From the NCBI RefSeq assembly GCF_031844685.1, contig NZ_CP134605.1, positions 3,896,001 to 3,960,000 on the forward strand: DNA of 64,000 bases, read 5' to 3'. Shown piece after piece: positions 36,949 through 45,462 of this stretch (its first letter is position 1; each line of letters opens with the position of its first letter). Both the position numbers and the translations under genes were made by a program. The notes under the pieces are model-generated. The model searched no databases. It worked only from the letters and a program-made list of their open reading frames with translations, and was not told the DNA's origin. Source of the DNA: Streptomyces sp. ITFR-21. Lineage in GTDB: Bacteria > Actinomycetota > Actinomycetes > Streptomycetales > Streptomycetaceae.

Positions 36949-38013
36949 TCATGCCACGTCGACGCCCGTCCAGGCCGCGCCGACCGCCGCGTACTCGGCG
37001 CTGCCCTTCCCGTACAGGTCGCCGGCCGCGCTGAGGGTGGCGGCCCGCGCGGAGTGGTAGGTGGCGTCGGAGGCCAGGTACACGGTCAGCGCCCGGTACC
37101 AGATCGCCGCCGCCGCGGCGCGGCCGATCCCGGTTACCGAGGAACCGTCGGCGGTCGGGCTGGCGTAGGAGATGCCGTTGATCACCTTGCGGCCGCTGCC
37201 CTCGGCGAGCAGGTAGAAGAAGTGGTCGCCCACCCCGGACCCGGCGCCGGGGTCCATGCCGGCCACCGCGGGCGACCAGAAGTCCGGCGAGCTGCCGTCC
37301 CGGGACGGCCGGTCCAGGTAGCGCACCGGCGTCCCGTCCCCGAACAGGTCGGCCTTCTCGCCGATGAAGTAGTCGGGCACGTCGGCGGGGAGGTTCGCGG
37401 AGAACTCCACCAGGGTCGCGAAAATGTCCGAGGTGGCCTCGTTGAGGGCGCCCGCCTCCCCGGTGAAGCCGAGCCCGGCGGTGGCGCTCGTCAGGCCGTG
37501 CGCGAGCTCGTGCGCGCCGATGTCCAGCTCGGTGACCGGGCGGGTGTTGCCGGCGCCGTCCCCGTACGTCACGCAGCCGCAGGCGTCGCTCCAGAAGGCG
37601 TTGCCGTAGTTCGAGCCGTAGTGCACGACGCTGCGGATCGGGCGGCCGTCGTTGGCCAGTCCGACCCGGCTGAAGGTCAGCTTCAGGTAGTCCCACATCG
37701 CCACGGCGGTGAACTGCGCGTCCACCGCCGCGCTCTGCCGGTTCGTGGCCAGCCCGTTGCCCCACACGTTGTCGGCGTCGGTCACGATGCCGGCGCGGGC
37801 GTCGCTGGTGCTGGTGTTGCCGCGGGTCGGGTCCTGCAGGAGGTACGTGGCAGCGGACCTCGTCGTGGTCAGCGGCACCTGCCCGACGTACACCCCCGTC
37901 CCCGAGCCCACCGCGGGCGGGTCGGCGCTGGCCGACCCGGTCCCCGCCGCCAGGCTCGCGGTCAGCGCGAGCGCGACGGTGAGCACGGCTCGCGCGGTGC
38001 GTTTGCGATGCAT
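36949..38013 (-). CDS. Secreted M4-like (thermolysin-type) metalloprotease
   Basis: A 354-aa zinc protease. Signal peptide about 1-30 (MHRKRTARAVLTVALALTAS, cleavage near ASA-DPP). Zinc motif HELAH at 168-172 within DIGAHELAHGLTSATAGLGF; the third ligand is the Glu in ALNEATSDIFATLVEF. The C-terminal helical domain ends SAEYAAVGAAWTGVDV, as in family M4. It lacks the long FTP/PepSY propeptide normal for thermolysins, so it is a minimal form. Start ATG 38013 with GAAGGGA upstream. Converges on the MFS gene; divergent from the phosphatase. Confidence 0.9.
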   Translation of the reverse strand: MHRKRTARAVLTVALALTASLAAGTGSASADPPAVGSGTGVYVGQVPLTTTRSAATYLLQDPTRGNTSTSDARAGIVTDADNVWGNGLATNRQSAAVDAQFTAVAMWDYLKLTFSRVGLANDGRPIRSVVHYGSNYGNAFWSDACGCVTYGDGAGNTRPVTELDIGAHELAHGLTSATAGLGFTGEAGALNEATSDIFATLVEFSANLPADVPDYFIGEKADLFGDGTPVRYLDRPSRDGSSPDFWSPAVAGMDPGAGSGVGDHFFYLLAEGSGRKVINGISYASPTADGSSVTGIGRAAAAAIWYRALTVYLASDATYHSARAATLSAAGDLYGKGSAEYAAVGAAWTGVDVA

Positions 38014-38259
38014 GCGGTGTCCCTTCGGGTTCCTTCGCAGGAGACGGAGAGCTGCCCGGAGCATGCCCCTCCACTTCCCTATTGTCAGGATCCTGCCAAG
38101 GATTGGCGCATCGCCGCCGCCTTTTGGCGCGCCCGCGGCGCCCGCGTACACCAATCCGCGCGCCCCGCGTACGGCCGGACCGCCCGCAGCCCGGCCCGCG
38201 CGGCCGTACCGCCCGGCCGACGGAGCGGACCCGGAGCCGTGCCCGCACCCCCCGGTCAG

Positions 38260-38300
38260 TGGACAATAGGCATTTATGGTGACATAGGCTGTCCAGGAGG
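38260..38300 (+). promoter_or_regulatory. Possible promoter and Shine-Dalgarno before a mini-ORF
   Basis: TGGACA (38260-38265), 17 bp, CATAGG (38283-38288) is a candidate promoter. AGGAGG at 38295-38300 is a perfect ribosome binding site, inside the small palindrome GTCC-AGGA-GGAC. Confidence 0.45.
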
Positions 38301-38306
38301 ACAGGG

Positions 38307-38333
38307 ATGCGTGGACCGATGGGACGCAGGTGA
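38307..38333 (+). CDS. Eight-codon leader ORF (MRGPMGRR) coupled to the phosphatase gene
   Basis: ATG 38307 lies 6 nt after a perfect AGGAGG. The stop TGA (38331-38333) overlaps the phosphatase ATG as TGATG. The phosphatase itself has only a weak ribosome site (GCAGG) inside this mini-ORF. This is the arrangement of translational coupling through a short leader peptide. The peptide is basic and has no biased amino acid that would suggest attenuation. Confidence 0.45.
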   Translation: MRGPMGRR

Positions 38334-40534
38334 TGGCCGACTCCACAGGGGCACCGGGACCCGCCCAGGTCGGTGCCGCCGTCGCGGTGATCGACGGCGA
38401 GGGAATCATCCTGGGCTGGACGTACGGCGCCGAGCGGCTGCTCGGCCACCGCGCCGAGGACGTGGTCGGCCGCTCCGGCACGGCACTGCTGACGCAGGCG
38501 GACACCACCCCCGGCCTGTCGGCGTGGGTCGCGCGGGCCCGGATCCGGGAGCCCTGGTCGCAAACGCTGGACATCCGGCACAAGGACGGGCGGACCGTCC
38601 CGGCGCTGATCCAGGCGGCCCCGCTGTCCGGCGCGGGCCGGACCGACTGGTTCGTGACCGCCACCGACCTGCCGGGCGCGTCCCCCTGGCCGCCGGCCCG
38701 CAGCTCGCTGACGGCGGCGCTGCTCGCCCGCTCGCCGGTCGGGCTGTCCGTCTGGGGCATGGACCTGAGGTGCATCTGGCTGAACAGCGCCGCCGAGCAG
38801 CAGGACGGCATCCTGCGCCGGGACCGGCTGGGGCGCCGGATGACCGAGGTGCAGCCCGGCTACGAGGGCAGGACCATCGAGGCGGCGATGCGCGGCGTGA
38901 TCGAGACCGGCGTCCCGGTGATCGAGCGGGAGTACCGGTGGACCGCGCCGGGCGACACCGACGAGCGGGTGCTGTCCTCCTCCTACTTCCGCCTCGACGG
39001 CGCCGACGGCAAGCCGATCGGCGTGTGCAACGTGGCCACCGACATCAGCAAATCCCTCGCCCGCCAGCACCTCCTCATGCTCGGCCAGGCCGGCGCCCGC
39101 ATCGGCACCACGCTCGACGTCCGCAGGACCGCCCAGGAGCTGACCGAGGTCGCGGTGCCGCTGCTGGCCGACTACGTCACGGTCGACCTCGCCGAGTGGG
39201 TCCCGCTCGGCGAGGAGCCCGGCCCGCGGCCCGTGCCCCGCGACACCGACAGTCTTGTGCTGCGCCGGGCCGGCATGACCTCCGTGCACGCCGGGCTGCC
39301 GAGCTCCCTGTGGGACCTCGGGGAGACCGTCTTCATCCCGCCGTCGTCGCCCTTCACCGAGACCCTGTCGACCGGCAGGTCCCACTTCGAACCGGTACTG
39401 GACAGCGGCCCCGGCAGCTGGCTGGCCCGGGACCCGGCCCGCGCCAGGGCCGTGCGGGTCGCCGGGATGCACTCGCTGATCATCGCCCCCGTACAGGCGC
39501 GCGGCACGGTCCTCGGCGTGACCTCGTTCATCCGCACCACCAACCGGACGCCGTTCTCCCGCGACGACCTGCTGCTGGTCGAGGAACTCGTCGGACGGGC
39601 CGCGCTGAGTCTGGACAACGCCCGCCGCTACACCCGGGAGCGCGCCGCCTCCCTCGCCCTCCAGCGCAACCTGCTGCCGCAGTACCTCTCGGGCGGCGGC
39701 GCGGTCGAGGTCGCCTCCCGCTACCTGCCGGCCGACACACACGAAGGCGTGGGCGGCGACTGGTTCGACGTCATTCCGCTGCCCGGCAAGCGCGTCGGCC
39801 TGGTGGTCGGCGACGTCGTCGGGCACGGCATCAACGCCGCCGCCCGGATGGGCCAGTTCCGTACCGTCGTCCGCACTCTCGCCGACCTCGACCTGCCCCC
39901 CGACGCGCTGCTGTCCCGGCTCGACCGGCTGGTCGTCCGGCTCGCCGAGCAGAACGGCGGCGACGAGGGCCTAGCGGCCCCCTCCATGGGCGGTACGTGC
40001 GCGTACGTCGTCTACGACGCCACCACCCGGATCTGCACCATGGCCTGCGCCGGGCACCCGCCGCCCGCCGTGCTCTACCCGGACGGCACCGTCACCTTCC
40101 CGGACCTGCCGGTCGGGGCGCCGATCGGCATCGGCCTGACGGCGTACGACACCGTCACGATGGAACTCCCCGAGGGAAGCGTCATCGCGCTGTACACCGA
40201 CGGCCTCATCGAGACCAGGGAGGCCGACCTCGACGACGGCATGCGCCGGCTGGGCGCTGCCCTCCGCGGCAGGTCGGGTTCGTCCCTGGAGGAGATCTGC
40301 GCGGCGACCATCGGCACGCCGGTCGGGCGGGAACGGTGGAACGGGCGGGACGCGCGGCGGAACCCCGGGCGGGGCGCCGGACGGGACCCCGGGAGTTGCA
40401 CGGGGAGCGGTTCCGGTGACGGCCCCGGGAGCGGCCCCGCCCCGCTCGGCATGCTGACCGGCCGCTCCGCCGAGGACGACGTCGCCCTGCTGCTGGCCCG
40501 CACCCTGGTGGCCCGCCCAAGCGGGGGGGCCTAG
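38333..40534 (+). CDS. PAS-PAS-GAF-SpoIIE protein phosphatase (PP2C)
   Basis: A 733-aa cytoplasmic signalling phosphatase that would dephosphorylate an anti-sigma-factor antagonist. Domains: PAS (about 10-115), second PAS (about 125-235), GAF (about 255-405), SpoIIE/PP2C (about 420-730). Metal-binding aspartates: EGVGGDWFDVIPL (Asp near 476) and LVVGDVVGHGINAAA. A low-complexity Gly/Arg/Ser insert (about 665-710) splits the last PP2C strand from SAEDDVALLLARTL. No HATPase kinase domain is present. The stop TAG lies exactly at the edge of an insertion-sequence remnant, so the last residues may not be original. Start ATG 38333; GTG 38330 adds one residue. Confidence 0.9.
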   Translation: MADSTGAPGPAQVGAAVAVIDGEGIILGWTYGAERLLGHRAEDVVGRSGTALLTQADTTPGLSAWVARARIREPWSQTLDIRHKDGRTVPALIQAAPLSGAGRTDWFVTATDLPGASPWPPARSSLTAALLARSPVGLSVWGMDLRCIWLNSAAEQQDGILRRDRLGRRMTEVQPGYEGRTIEAAMRGVIETGVPVIEREYRWTAPGDTDERVLSSSYFRLDGADGKPIGVCNVATDISKSLARQHLLMLGQAGARIGTTLDVRRTAQELTEVAVPLLADYVTVDLAEWVPLGEEPGPRPVPRDTDSLVLRRAGMTSVHAGLPSSLWDLGETVFIPPSSPFTETLSTGRSHFEPVLDSGPGSWLARDPARARAVRVAGMHSLIIAPVQARGTVLGVTSFIRTTNRTPFSRDDLLLVEELVGRAALSLDNARRYTRERAASLALQRNLLPQYLSGGGAVEVASRYLPADTHEGVGGDWFDVIPLPGKRVGLVVGDVVGHGINAAARMGQFRTVVRTLADLDLPPDALLSRLDRLVVRLAEQNGGDEGLAAPSMGGTCAYVVYDATTRICTMACAGHPPPAVLYPDGTVTFPDLPVGAPIGIGLTAYDTVTMELPEGSVIALYTDGLIETREADLDDGMRRLGAALRGRSGSSLEEICAATIGTPVGRERWNGRDARRNPGRGAGRDPGSCTGSGSGDGPGSGPAPLGMLTGRSAEDDVALLLARTLVARPSGGA

Positions 40535-40905
40535 AAGACTGCTGAAAATCTTGGTGAGGGGCTGTTCGGCCGGAGGCCGGGCGGCCCCTTTCGTTATGGG
40601 GTGGCTGGGGGCAGGTGCCAGGTGGTGTTGGTCCGGGTGAGTCCGAGGGTGATGGGTCAGCGGAGGTTGAGGGCGGCGGCGCGGTGGTGGAGCCGGATGT
40701 TGTTGGCGATGACGCCGTGGTAGGGAACCCGTCGGCTGCGGTGCCGGCGCATCGCCGCACGGCGCCGGCACGTACCTCCGCCGTGGCCTCGGCGCTGTGC
40801 CCGGCGTGCCGGGACGGACTTCCCGCGTCTCCCGCCGGCGTACGCGCCGCCGGCTCCAAGCGGTACCGGTCCTGCCGCGGGCAAGACCGCGACGCCACAA
40901 AGAGC
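40532..40905 (-). mobile_element. Insertion-sequence remnant with transposase C-terminus
   Basis: On the minus strand one frame reads RRVPYHGVIANNIRLHHRAA-ALNLR, then a stop codon, then LGLTRTNTTWHLPPATP, the C-terminal end typical of IS4/IS5-like transposases (AALNLRRL..LGL). The rest of the transposase is gone or shifted. The element edge appears to be CTAG-AAGACTGCTGAAAATC at 40532, beside the phosphatase stop. A GGGGC...GGCCCC hairpin (40558-40590) with TTTCG may end the phosphatase transcript. The other edge is near 40905, where the CseC similarity begins. Confidence 0.65.
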
Positions 40906-41041
40906 GGCCGGGCGGCAGCAGTTCGGCCGCGGTGGCCAGGCCGGTGACCGGGGTGCGCAGCTCGTGCGCGATGGCCGCGCTGATCTTCCAGCGCAGCCCG
41001 CTGCGGAAGAAGCCGCGCGGCGACGGGGCGGAGGGGGACAT
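40906..41041 (-). pseudogene. cseC: cseC remnant (sensor histidine kinase, internal deletion and truncation)
   Basis: ATG 41041 overlaps the cseB stop (TGATG). The frame reads a short N-terminus ending RSGLRWKISAAIA, the start of the first membrane helix, then jumps directly to HELRTPVTGLATAAELLPPG, the phospho-histidine box. In CseC about 200-300 residues of membrane sensor domain lie between. After PPGRS the similarity ends at the insertion-sequence remnant, so the ATPase domain is missing. The protein cannot work as a sensor kinase. Confidence 0.75.
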
Positions 41042-41785
41042 CAGGCCCTCAGCTTGTAGCCGAAGCCGCGGACCGTCTCCAGCCGGTCCTGGCCGATCTT
41101 CGCCCGCAGCCGATGCACATGAACGTCCACCACCCGGGTGTCGCCGCCCCACCCGTAGTCCCACACCCGCTCCAGCAGCCGCTCGCGCGACAGTACGGTG
41201 CCGGGCGCGCCCGCGAACTCCAGCAGCAGCCGCATCTCGGTCGGGGTCAGTGCCAGGCGCTCCCCGCCGCGGGTGACCTCCATGCCTCCGGGTCGATCGC
41301 GATGTCGCCGAAGGACAGCGGCGCGCTCCCGGCCGCCTCCTCGGACTCCTCGGGCGCGCGGTCGCCCGGAACCTGCGCAGCACCGCCCGGATCCGGGCCA
41401 CCAGCACGGCGGTGTCGAACGGCTTGGTCACGTAGTCGTCCGCGCCGGCCTCCAGGCCCAGCACGACGTCGATGGAGTCGGCCCGCGCGGACAGCATGAT
41501 CACCGGGACCGTCGACTCGTCCCTGATCCGGCGGCACGGGCTGACCCCGTCCAGGCCCGGCACCATCACGTCGAGCAGCGCCAGGTCCGGCCGGTCCCCG
41601 CGGAAGGCGGCCAGTCCGGTGATGCCGTCGGGGGCGGCGGTCACCTGGAAGCCGTCGCGTTCCAGCGCGAGGGTGGTCGCCTCGCGGATCACGTCGTCGT
41701 CCTCGACGAAAAGGATGTGGGTGCCGTGGGTGCCGTGGGTGCCGTGGGTGCCGCGGGGGACACGGGGGACGTGGGCGGCGGCCAC
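41041..41785 (-). pseudogene. cseB: cseB with two frameshifts (OmpR-type response regulator)
   Basis: The parts of CseB are all present but in three frames. Receiver: ILFVEDDDVIREATTLALER, LLDVMVPGLDGVSPCRRIRD, VTKPFDTAVLVARIRAVLRR. Linker in a second frame from about 41370: PLSFGDIAIDPEA. DNA-binding domain in a third frame from about 41284: MEVTRGGERLALTPTEMRLL, LLEFAGAPGTVLSRERLLER, VWDYGWGGDTRVVDVHVHRL. Each break fits loss of one base. The N-terminus has an extra Gly-Thr-His repeat coded by 9-bp units (about 41719-41760). Sequencing error must be excluded, but the neighbours are damaged too. Confidence 0.8.
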
Positions 41786-41789
41786 GGGG

Positions 41790-42599
41790 TCAGTGTCCCC
41801 CCACGGCGGGGGTGGCCGGGCCGGTGACCGTTCCGCCGGCCCGGCCGGGCGGCACCGCGCCGGCCGTCCTCGTCTGTGTCCCCGTCCATGTCCCTGTCTG
41901 CGTCCCCGTCTGCGTCTGCGGCTGGGTTCCCGTCCGCGGGGCGGGCGCGGGCAGCCCCGGATCGAGTGGGGCGGAACTGGGCAGCGGCATCGGCGCGGTG
42001 AAGGTCGGCTCGGGGGAGGCGGTCGGCGACGGTGCCCCGTAGCCGGTGAAGGAGCGGGCGGTCTGCACGAAGTGGCCGGTGCGCCAGGTGTACGTCGCCG
42101 ATTCCTCGCCGGTCGGGTACGCCACCGGGTCGTCGCTGGGGAACACCTCGTGCACCACCTCCAACCGCCCGTCGTCCACGCTGCCGTACACCGGGCCGTG
42201 CTCGTCGGCGAAGACGCAGCGGTACTTGCCGCCGACCATCCGGTACACGTAGGCCGCGATGCCGAGCCGGTCCCCGCAGGTGGTGACGTTGACCACCAGC
42301 TCGGGGCCGTCGCCCGCGGTGAGGTCGCCGGCGTCGGTGTCCATCGGGTAGCCGTCGTCGCCGCACGGCGCCAGGTCCCGGCGGACGCCCGCGCTGACCC
42401 CGGTGTCCCGGCGGACCATCCCGGCCAGCGCGCCCGGGTCCGAGACGATGGCGGGGACCGCGGCGGGCCGGGTCTTCATGCTGACGCTCGGCGCCGGGCC
42501 CTCCCGGCGGGCGCCGGTCGCGTCGGTACCGCAGCCCGCGACCGCCACGCACGCGCCGAGCAGCGCGGACGCCGTGGCGACGGGGGCTATGCCGCGCAC
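41790..42599 (-). CDS. cseA: CseA-like lipoprotein
   Basis: A 269-aa lipoprotein; in S. coelicolor CseA damps the SigE system from outside the membrane. Lipobox VAVAGC near residue 18-23, then a globular domain (about 30-190: PAIVSDPGALAGMVRRDTGV, VVNVTTCGDRLGIAAYVYRM, YTWRTGHFVQTARSF) and a Thr/Gln/Gly/Pro-rich tail with short repeats (GTQTGTWTGTQTRT). The GTG 42599 start overlaps the sigE end by 13 bp, with AAGGAGG inside sigE. The frame is intact, unlike its neighbours, but its partners are broken. Assignment rests on position as much as on sequence. Confidence 0.7.
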   Translation of the reverse strand: MRGIAPVATASALLGACVAVAGCGTDATGARREGPAPSVSMKTRPAAVPAIVSDPGALAGMVRRDTGVSAGVRRDLAPCGDDGYPMDTDAGDLTAGDGPELVVNVTTCGDRLGIAAYVYRMVGGKYRCVFADEHGPVYGSVDDGRLEVVHEVFPSDDPVAYPTGEESATYTWRTGHFVQTARSFTGYGAPSPTASPEPTFTAPMPLPSSAPLDPGLPAPAPRTGTQPQTQTGTQTGTWTGTQTRTAGAVPPGRAGGTVTGPATPAVGGH

Positions 42600-43129
42600 G
42601 CGTCCTCCTTGCGTGTGTAGCCGTAACCGCCGTGCTCCAGCTCGTGCCGCAGCCCGGCCAGCGCGCGGTGCAGGGTGCTCTTCACCGTACCCGCGGACAT
42701 CCCGAGGGCGCGGGCGGTCTCCTCCGTGGTCAGCTGGCTGTAGTGGCGCATCACCACGACCTGCCGCTGCTTGGGCGCGAGCACCCGGAGCACGTCGCGC
42801 AGCATCTCCCGATCGGCGCGCTGCTCGGCGCCGTCGTCGACGCTGGCGTCCGGCAGCTCGCCGGTCGGCACCTCGTCCAGCTTGCGGCTGCGCCACCACT
42901 CGGTCCTGGTGTTGATCATCACCCGGCGCGTGTACGCGTCGGCCAGGGCTTTGCCGGCGATGTCGTCCCAGCGCGGATACGTCCGCACCAGCGCGGTCTG
43001 CACCAGGTCCTGGGCGCCGGGGCGGCCGGGGCCGAGCGCCGCGCCGGGCACTCGGGACCTCGGGCCGGGCGGGACGGCGGGGACCGCCGCGTCAGCCGGT
43101 CGGCCGAGCCGGGCGGTCGGGTACGTCAA
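42587..43129 (-). pseudogene. sigE: sigE, 5'-truncated ECF sigma factor gene
   Basis: From AQDLVQTALVRTYPRWDDIA onward the product follows SigE closely: RRVMINTRTEWWRSRKLDEV-PTGELPDASVDD in region 2 and linker, VLAPKQRQVVVMRHYSQLTT-EETARALGMSAGTVKSTLHR in region 4. The first 30 or so residues of SigE (helix 1 of region 2, with the EEYVRTRQDALLRSARRL type sequence) are absent. Upstream codons give only Pro/Arg-rich sequence (VPPGPRSRVPGAALGPGRPG), and the frame begins at TTG 43129, 31 bp after mutY, with no room for the normal promoter. The product probably cannot bind core polymerase properly. A complete copy elsewhere in the genome is possible. Confidence 0.7.
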
Positions 43130-43154
43130 TCGGGCTGCCGGGTCAGCCGGTCGG
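43091..43154. repeat. 13-bp direct repeat at the mutY / sigE junction
   Basis: GTCAGCCGGTCGG occurs at 43091-43103 and 43142-43154. Such short direct repeats are typical scars or substrates of deletion and lie just where the sigE 5' end is missing. Confidence 0.6.
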
Positions 43155-43159
43155 ACAGG

Positions 43160-44101
43160 TCAGCCGGGCAGCCGGAACGTGTCGCCGGCCAGCGGCTCCA
43201 CCAGGCCGTCCGCGACCAGTCCGTCCAGCGCCCGCGCCCGCTGCGCCGGCTCGTGCCACACCGCGTCCAGCGCCGCCTTCGGCACCGGCCCGGCCGACGC
43301 CCGCAGGACGGCCAGCAGCCGGCCGCGGACCTGCCGGTCGGTGCCGGCGTACGTCTGGCCCTTGCGCGGCGGGCCGTCGTGCGCGGGCGAGCCCGCCAGC
43401 CGCCACGCGCAGCGCGCCGCCACCGGACAGGCTTCGCACGCCGGCGAGCGGGCCCCGCACACCAGGGCGCCCAGCTCCATGGTGGCCGCCGCCCAACGCG
43501 CCGCGGTCGTCTCGTCGGGGGGCAGCAGACTGCCCGCGGTACGGCGTTCCGCGGCCGTCGTCGCGTTCGGCGGGTACTCCACACCGGTCACCACCCGGGC
43601 GAACACCCGCCGCACATTGGTGTCCAGCACGATGTGCCGCCGCCCGTAGGCGAACGACGCCACGGCCGCCGCGGTGTACTCGCCGACCCCCGGCAGCGCC
43701 AGCAACTCCGCGTGCTCGCGCGGGACCTCGCCGCCGTGCTGGTGCGCTATGGCGGTGGCCGCCGCGTGCAGGCGCAGCGCCCGGCGCGGGTAGCCCAGCC
43801 GGCCCCAGGCGCGTACCGCCTCGCCGGGGGACTCCGCGGCCAGGTCGGCCGGTCGCGGCCAGCGGACCAGCCACTCCGCGTGCACCGGCAGCACCCGGCT
43901 GACCGGGGTCTGCTGGAGCATGAACTCGCTGACCATCACCGACCAGGCGCCCGCGTCCGGGCGGCGCCACGGCAGGTCCCGGGCGTGCTCGTCGAACCAG
44001 TCGATCACCAGGCCGTGCAGCTCGGCCAGGGCGGGGGCGCCGAGGGGGGCGCCGAGGGGGGCGGCGGAGGGTGCGGGGATGTCGCGGAAATCTGTGCTCA
44101 T
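43160..44101 (-). CDS. mutY: A/G-specific adenine glycosylase MutY
   Basis: A 313-aa DNA repair glycosylase removing adenine opposite 8-oxoguanine. HhH-GPD core: PWRRPDAGAWSVMVSEFMLQ-QTPVSRVLP (catalytic Glu), LLALPGVGEYTAAAVASFAY (HhH), VLDTNVRRVFAR (catalytic Asp). 4Fe-4S ligands C-x6-C-x2-C-x5-C in CGARSPACEACPVAARC. A short winged C-terminus replaces the MutT-like domain of longer MutY proteins. Start ATG 44101; a run of GAP-LGAP repeats follows the start. Divergent from the next gene. Confidence 0.94.
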   Translation of the reverse strand: MSTDFRDIPAPSAAPLGAPLGAPALAELHGLVIDWFDEHARDLPWRRPDAGAWSVMVSEFMLQQTPVSRVLPVHAEWLVRWPRPADLAAESPGEAVRAWGRLGYPRRALRLHAAATAIAHQHGGEVPREHAELLALPGVGEYTAAAVASFAYGRRHIVLDTNVRRVFARVVTGVEYPPNATTAAERRTAGSLLPPDETTAARWAAATMELGALVCGARSPACEACPVAARCAWRLAGSPAHDGPPRKGQTYAGTDRQVRGRLLAVLRASAGPVPKAALDAVWHEPAQRARALDGLVADGLVEPLAGDTFRLPG

Positions 44102-44312
44102 GACGGCTCGATCCTCGCACATGTGCGGGAGGTGACCGGAACGGACAGCGAGGGACGGTGACGCACGGCGACCGCCCCGGCGGGTCGGGCGGCTCGCGCG
44201 GACGGCGGTCGCGCGGGTGCCGCGGACGGGTAAACGTGATGATCGGCAAAGACCGTAAGACGAGCGGCGGGTGATGCGGCGACAGGCGGGTGATCTCCCC
44301 TAGAGTTCGTCC

Positions 44313-45206
44313 GTGGGCTCAATGCGCAATCCCGTCGGACCTCTGCCTTCCTCCATCTACTGGCGGCGGCGAGCCGTTGCGCTGTGCCTGCTCGCGCTGG
44401 CGGCCGTGGTCGTGCTGTGGTGGCTCAACTCCGGTGGCGGAGGCGGCGGAAGCGGCGACGGCAAGGGCTCCGGCGCGCCCGGCGACTCGCACACCCCGGT
44501 GGCCACGATCACCGCGGGCCCGGCGCCCTCGGGCACCCACATCAGCGGGCGGCCGGGCGGCCGGGACACCGCGCCCGGCGACGGCGGCTCCAACGGCGGT
44601 TCGGGCGACGGCGGCGGCTCGGCCGCCCCGAGCGCCTCCGGCGACGCGGGTTCGACCGCGGGTTCGACCGCGGGCTCGGGTTCCGGCTCGACCCCGGGTG
44701 ACACGGCCGGTGCCACCGGGGGCGGCGGTTCGGACCAGGGCGCCGCGGGCGGCTCCCCGGACGGCGGGTCGGGTACCGGCGGTGAGGTGCCCGCCGACCC
44801 CGCGCTCCCCGACTGCGCCCCCGGCTCGGTGCGGCTGTCGCTGGTCGGCGCGCAGAACTCCTACGCCCCCGGCGAGGCCCCGACCTTCCGGCTGCGGGCC
44901 GCCAACTCCGGCGGTGTCACCTGCAAGATGGACTTCGGTCCGGCCCAGGCGGTGTTCACCATCACCAAGGCCACCGACAGCAGCCACGTCTGGGCCTCGA
45001 ACGACTGCCCTAGCCGCGGTTCGTACCTGCTCCAGGTGCCCGCGCACGGCACCGCCACGTACACCCTGCGCTGGAACGCCGAGACCAGCTCGCCGAAGTG
45101 CGCCAAGCCCAAGGGCCAGGCCGCGGCTCCGGGCACCTACCTGGTGCAGGCGGCGGTGCCGGGCTACGGCAGCAAGCAGGTGTCCTTCGTGCTCTCGGCG
45201 GACTGA
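44313..45206 (+). CDS. Membrane-anchored conserved protein with Gly/Ser linker and BsuPI-like beta domain
   Basis: A 297-aa protein. MGSMRNPVGPLPSSIYWRRR then ALCLLALAAVVVLWWL, a single membrane anchor (about 21-38); a Gly/Ser/Asp-rich linker of about 110 residues; an extracellular all-beta domain (about 165-297: VRLSLVGAQNSYAPGEAPTF, GVTCKMDFGPAQAVFTITKA) with two likely disulfides, resembling intracellular proteinase inhibitor BsuPI. Function unknown; it may be a wall-spanning sensor or inhibitor. Start GTG 44313 is kept because I recall relatives beginning in the same way; ATG 44322 is possible. Confidence 0.78.
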   Translation: MGSMRNPVGPLPSSIYWRRRAVALCLLALAAVVVLWWLNSGGGGGGSGDGKGSGAPGDSHTPVATITAGPAPSGTHISGRPGGRDTAPGDGGSNGGSGDGGGSAAPSASGDAGSTAGSTAGSGSGSTPGDTAGATGGGGSDQGAAGGSPDGGSGTGGEVPADPALPDCAPGSVRLSLVGAQNSYAPGEAPTFRLRAANSGGVTCKMDFGPAQAVFTITKATDSSHVWASNDCPSRGSYLLQVPAHGTATYTLRWNAETSSPKCAKPKGQAAAPGTYLVQAAVPGYGSKQVSFVLSAD

Positions 45207-45462
45207 CCCGGGCCCGATCGCACCTGGCCCGCACCTGACCTGGGTCCGATGCGCATCTGACCCGCACCCGCCCGGCCCCGGTCCGCGCCCGACCTGACCG
45301 CGTCGACCCTGGGCCGACCGGCGGGCCGGTGCCGGACCCGGCCTCGGGGTGGTCCTGGACGGGCGGACGTGACCTCGGGGCGGTCCGGACACGCCTCCGA
45401 CCGCGCCGGGACCGGTCCCGGACGCACCCTGCGACCGGCTGCGGGCCGAGGTCGGGCCGACC

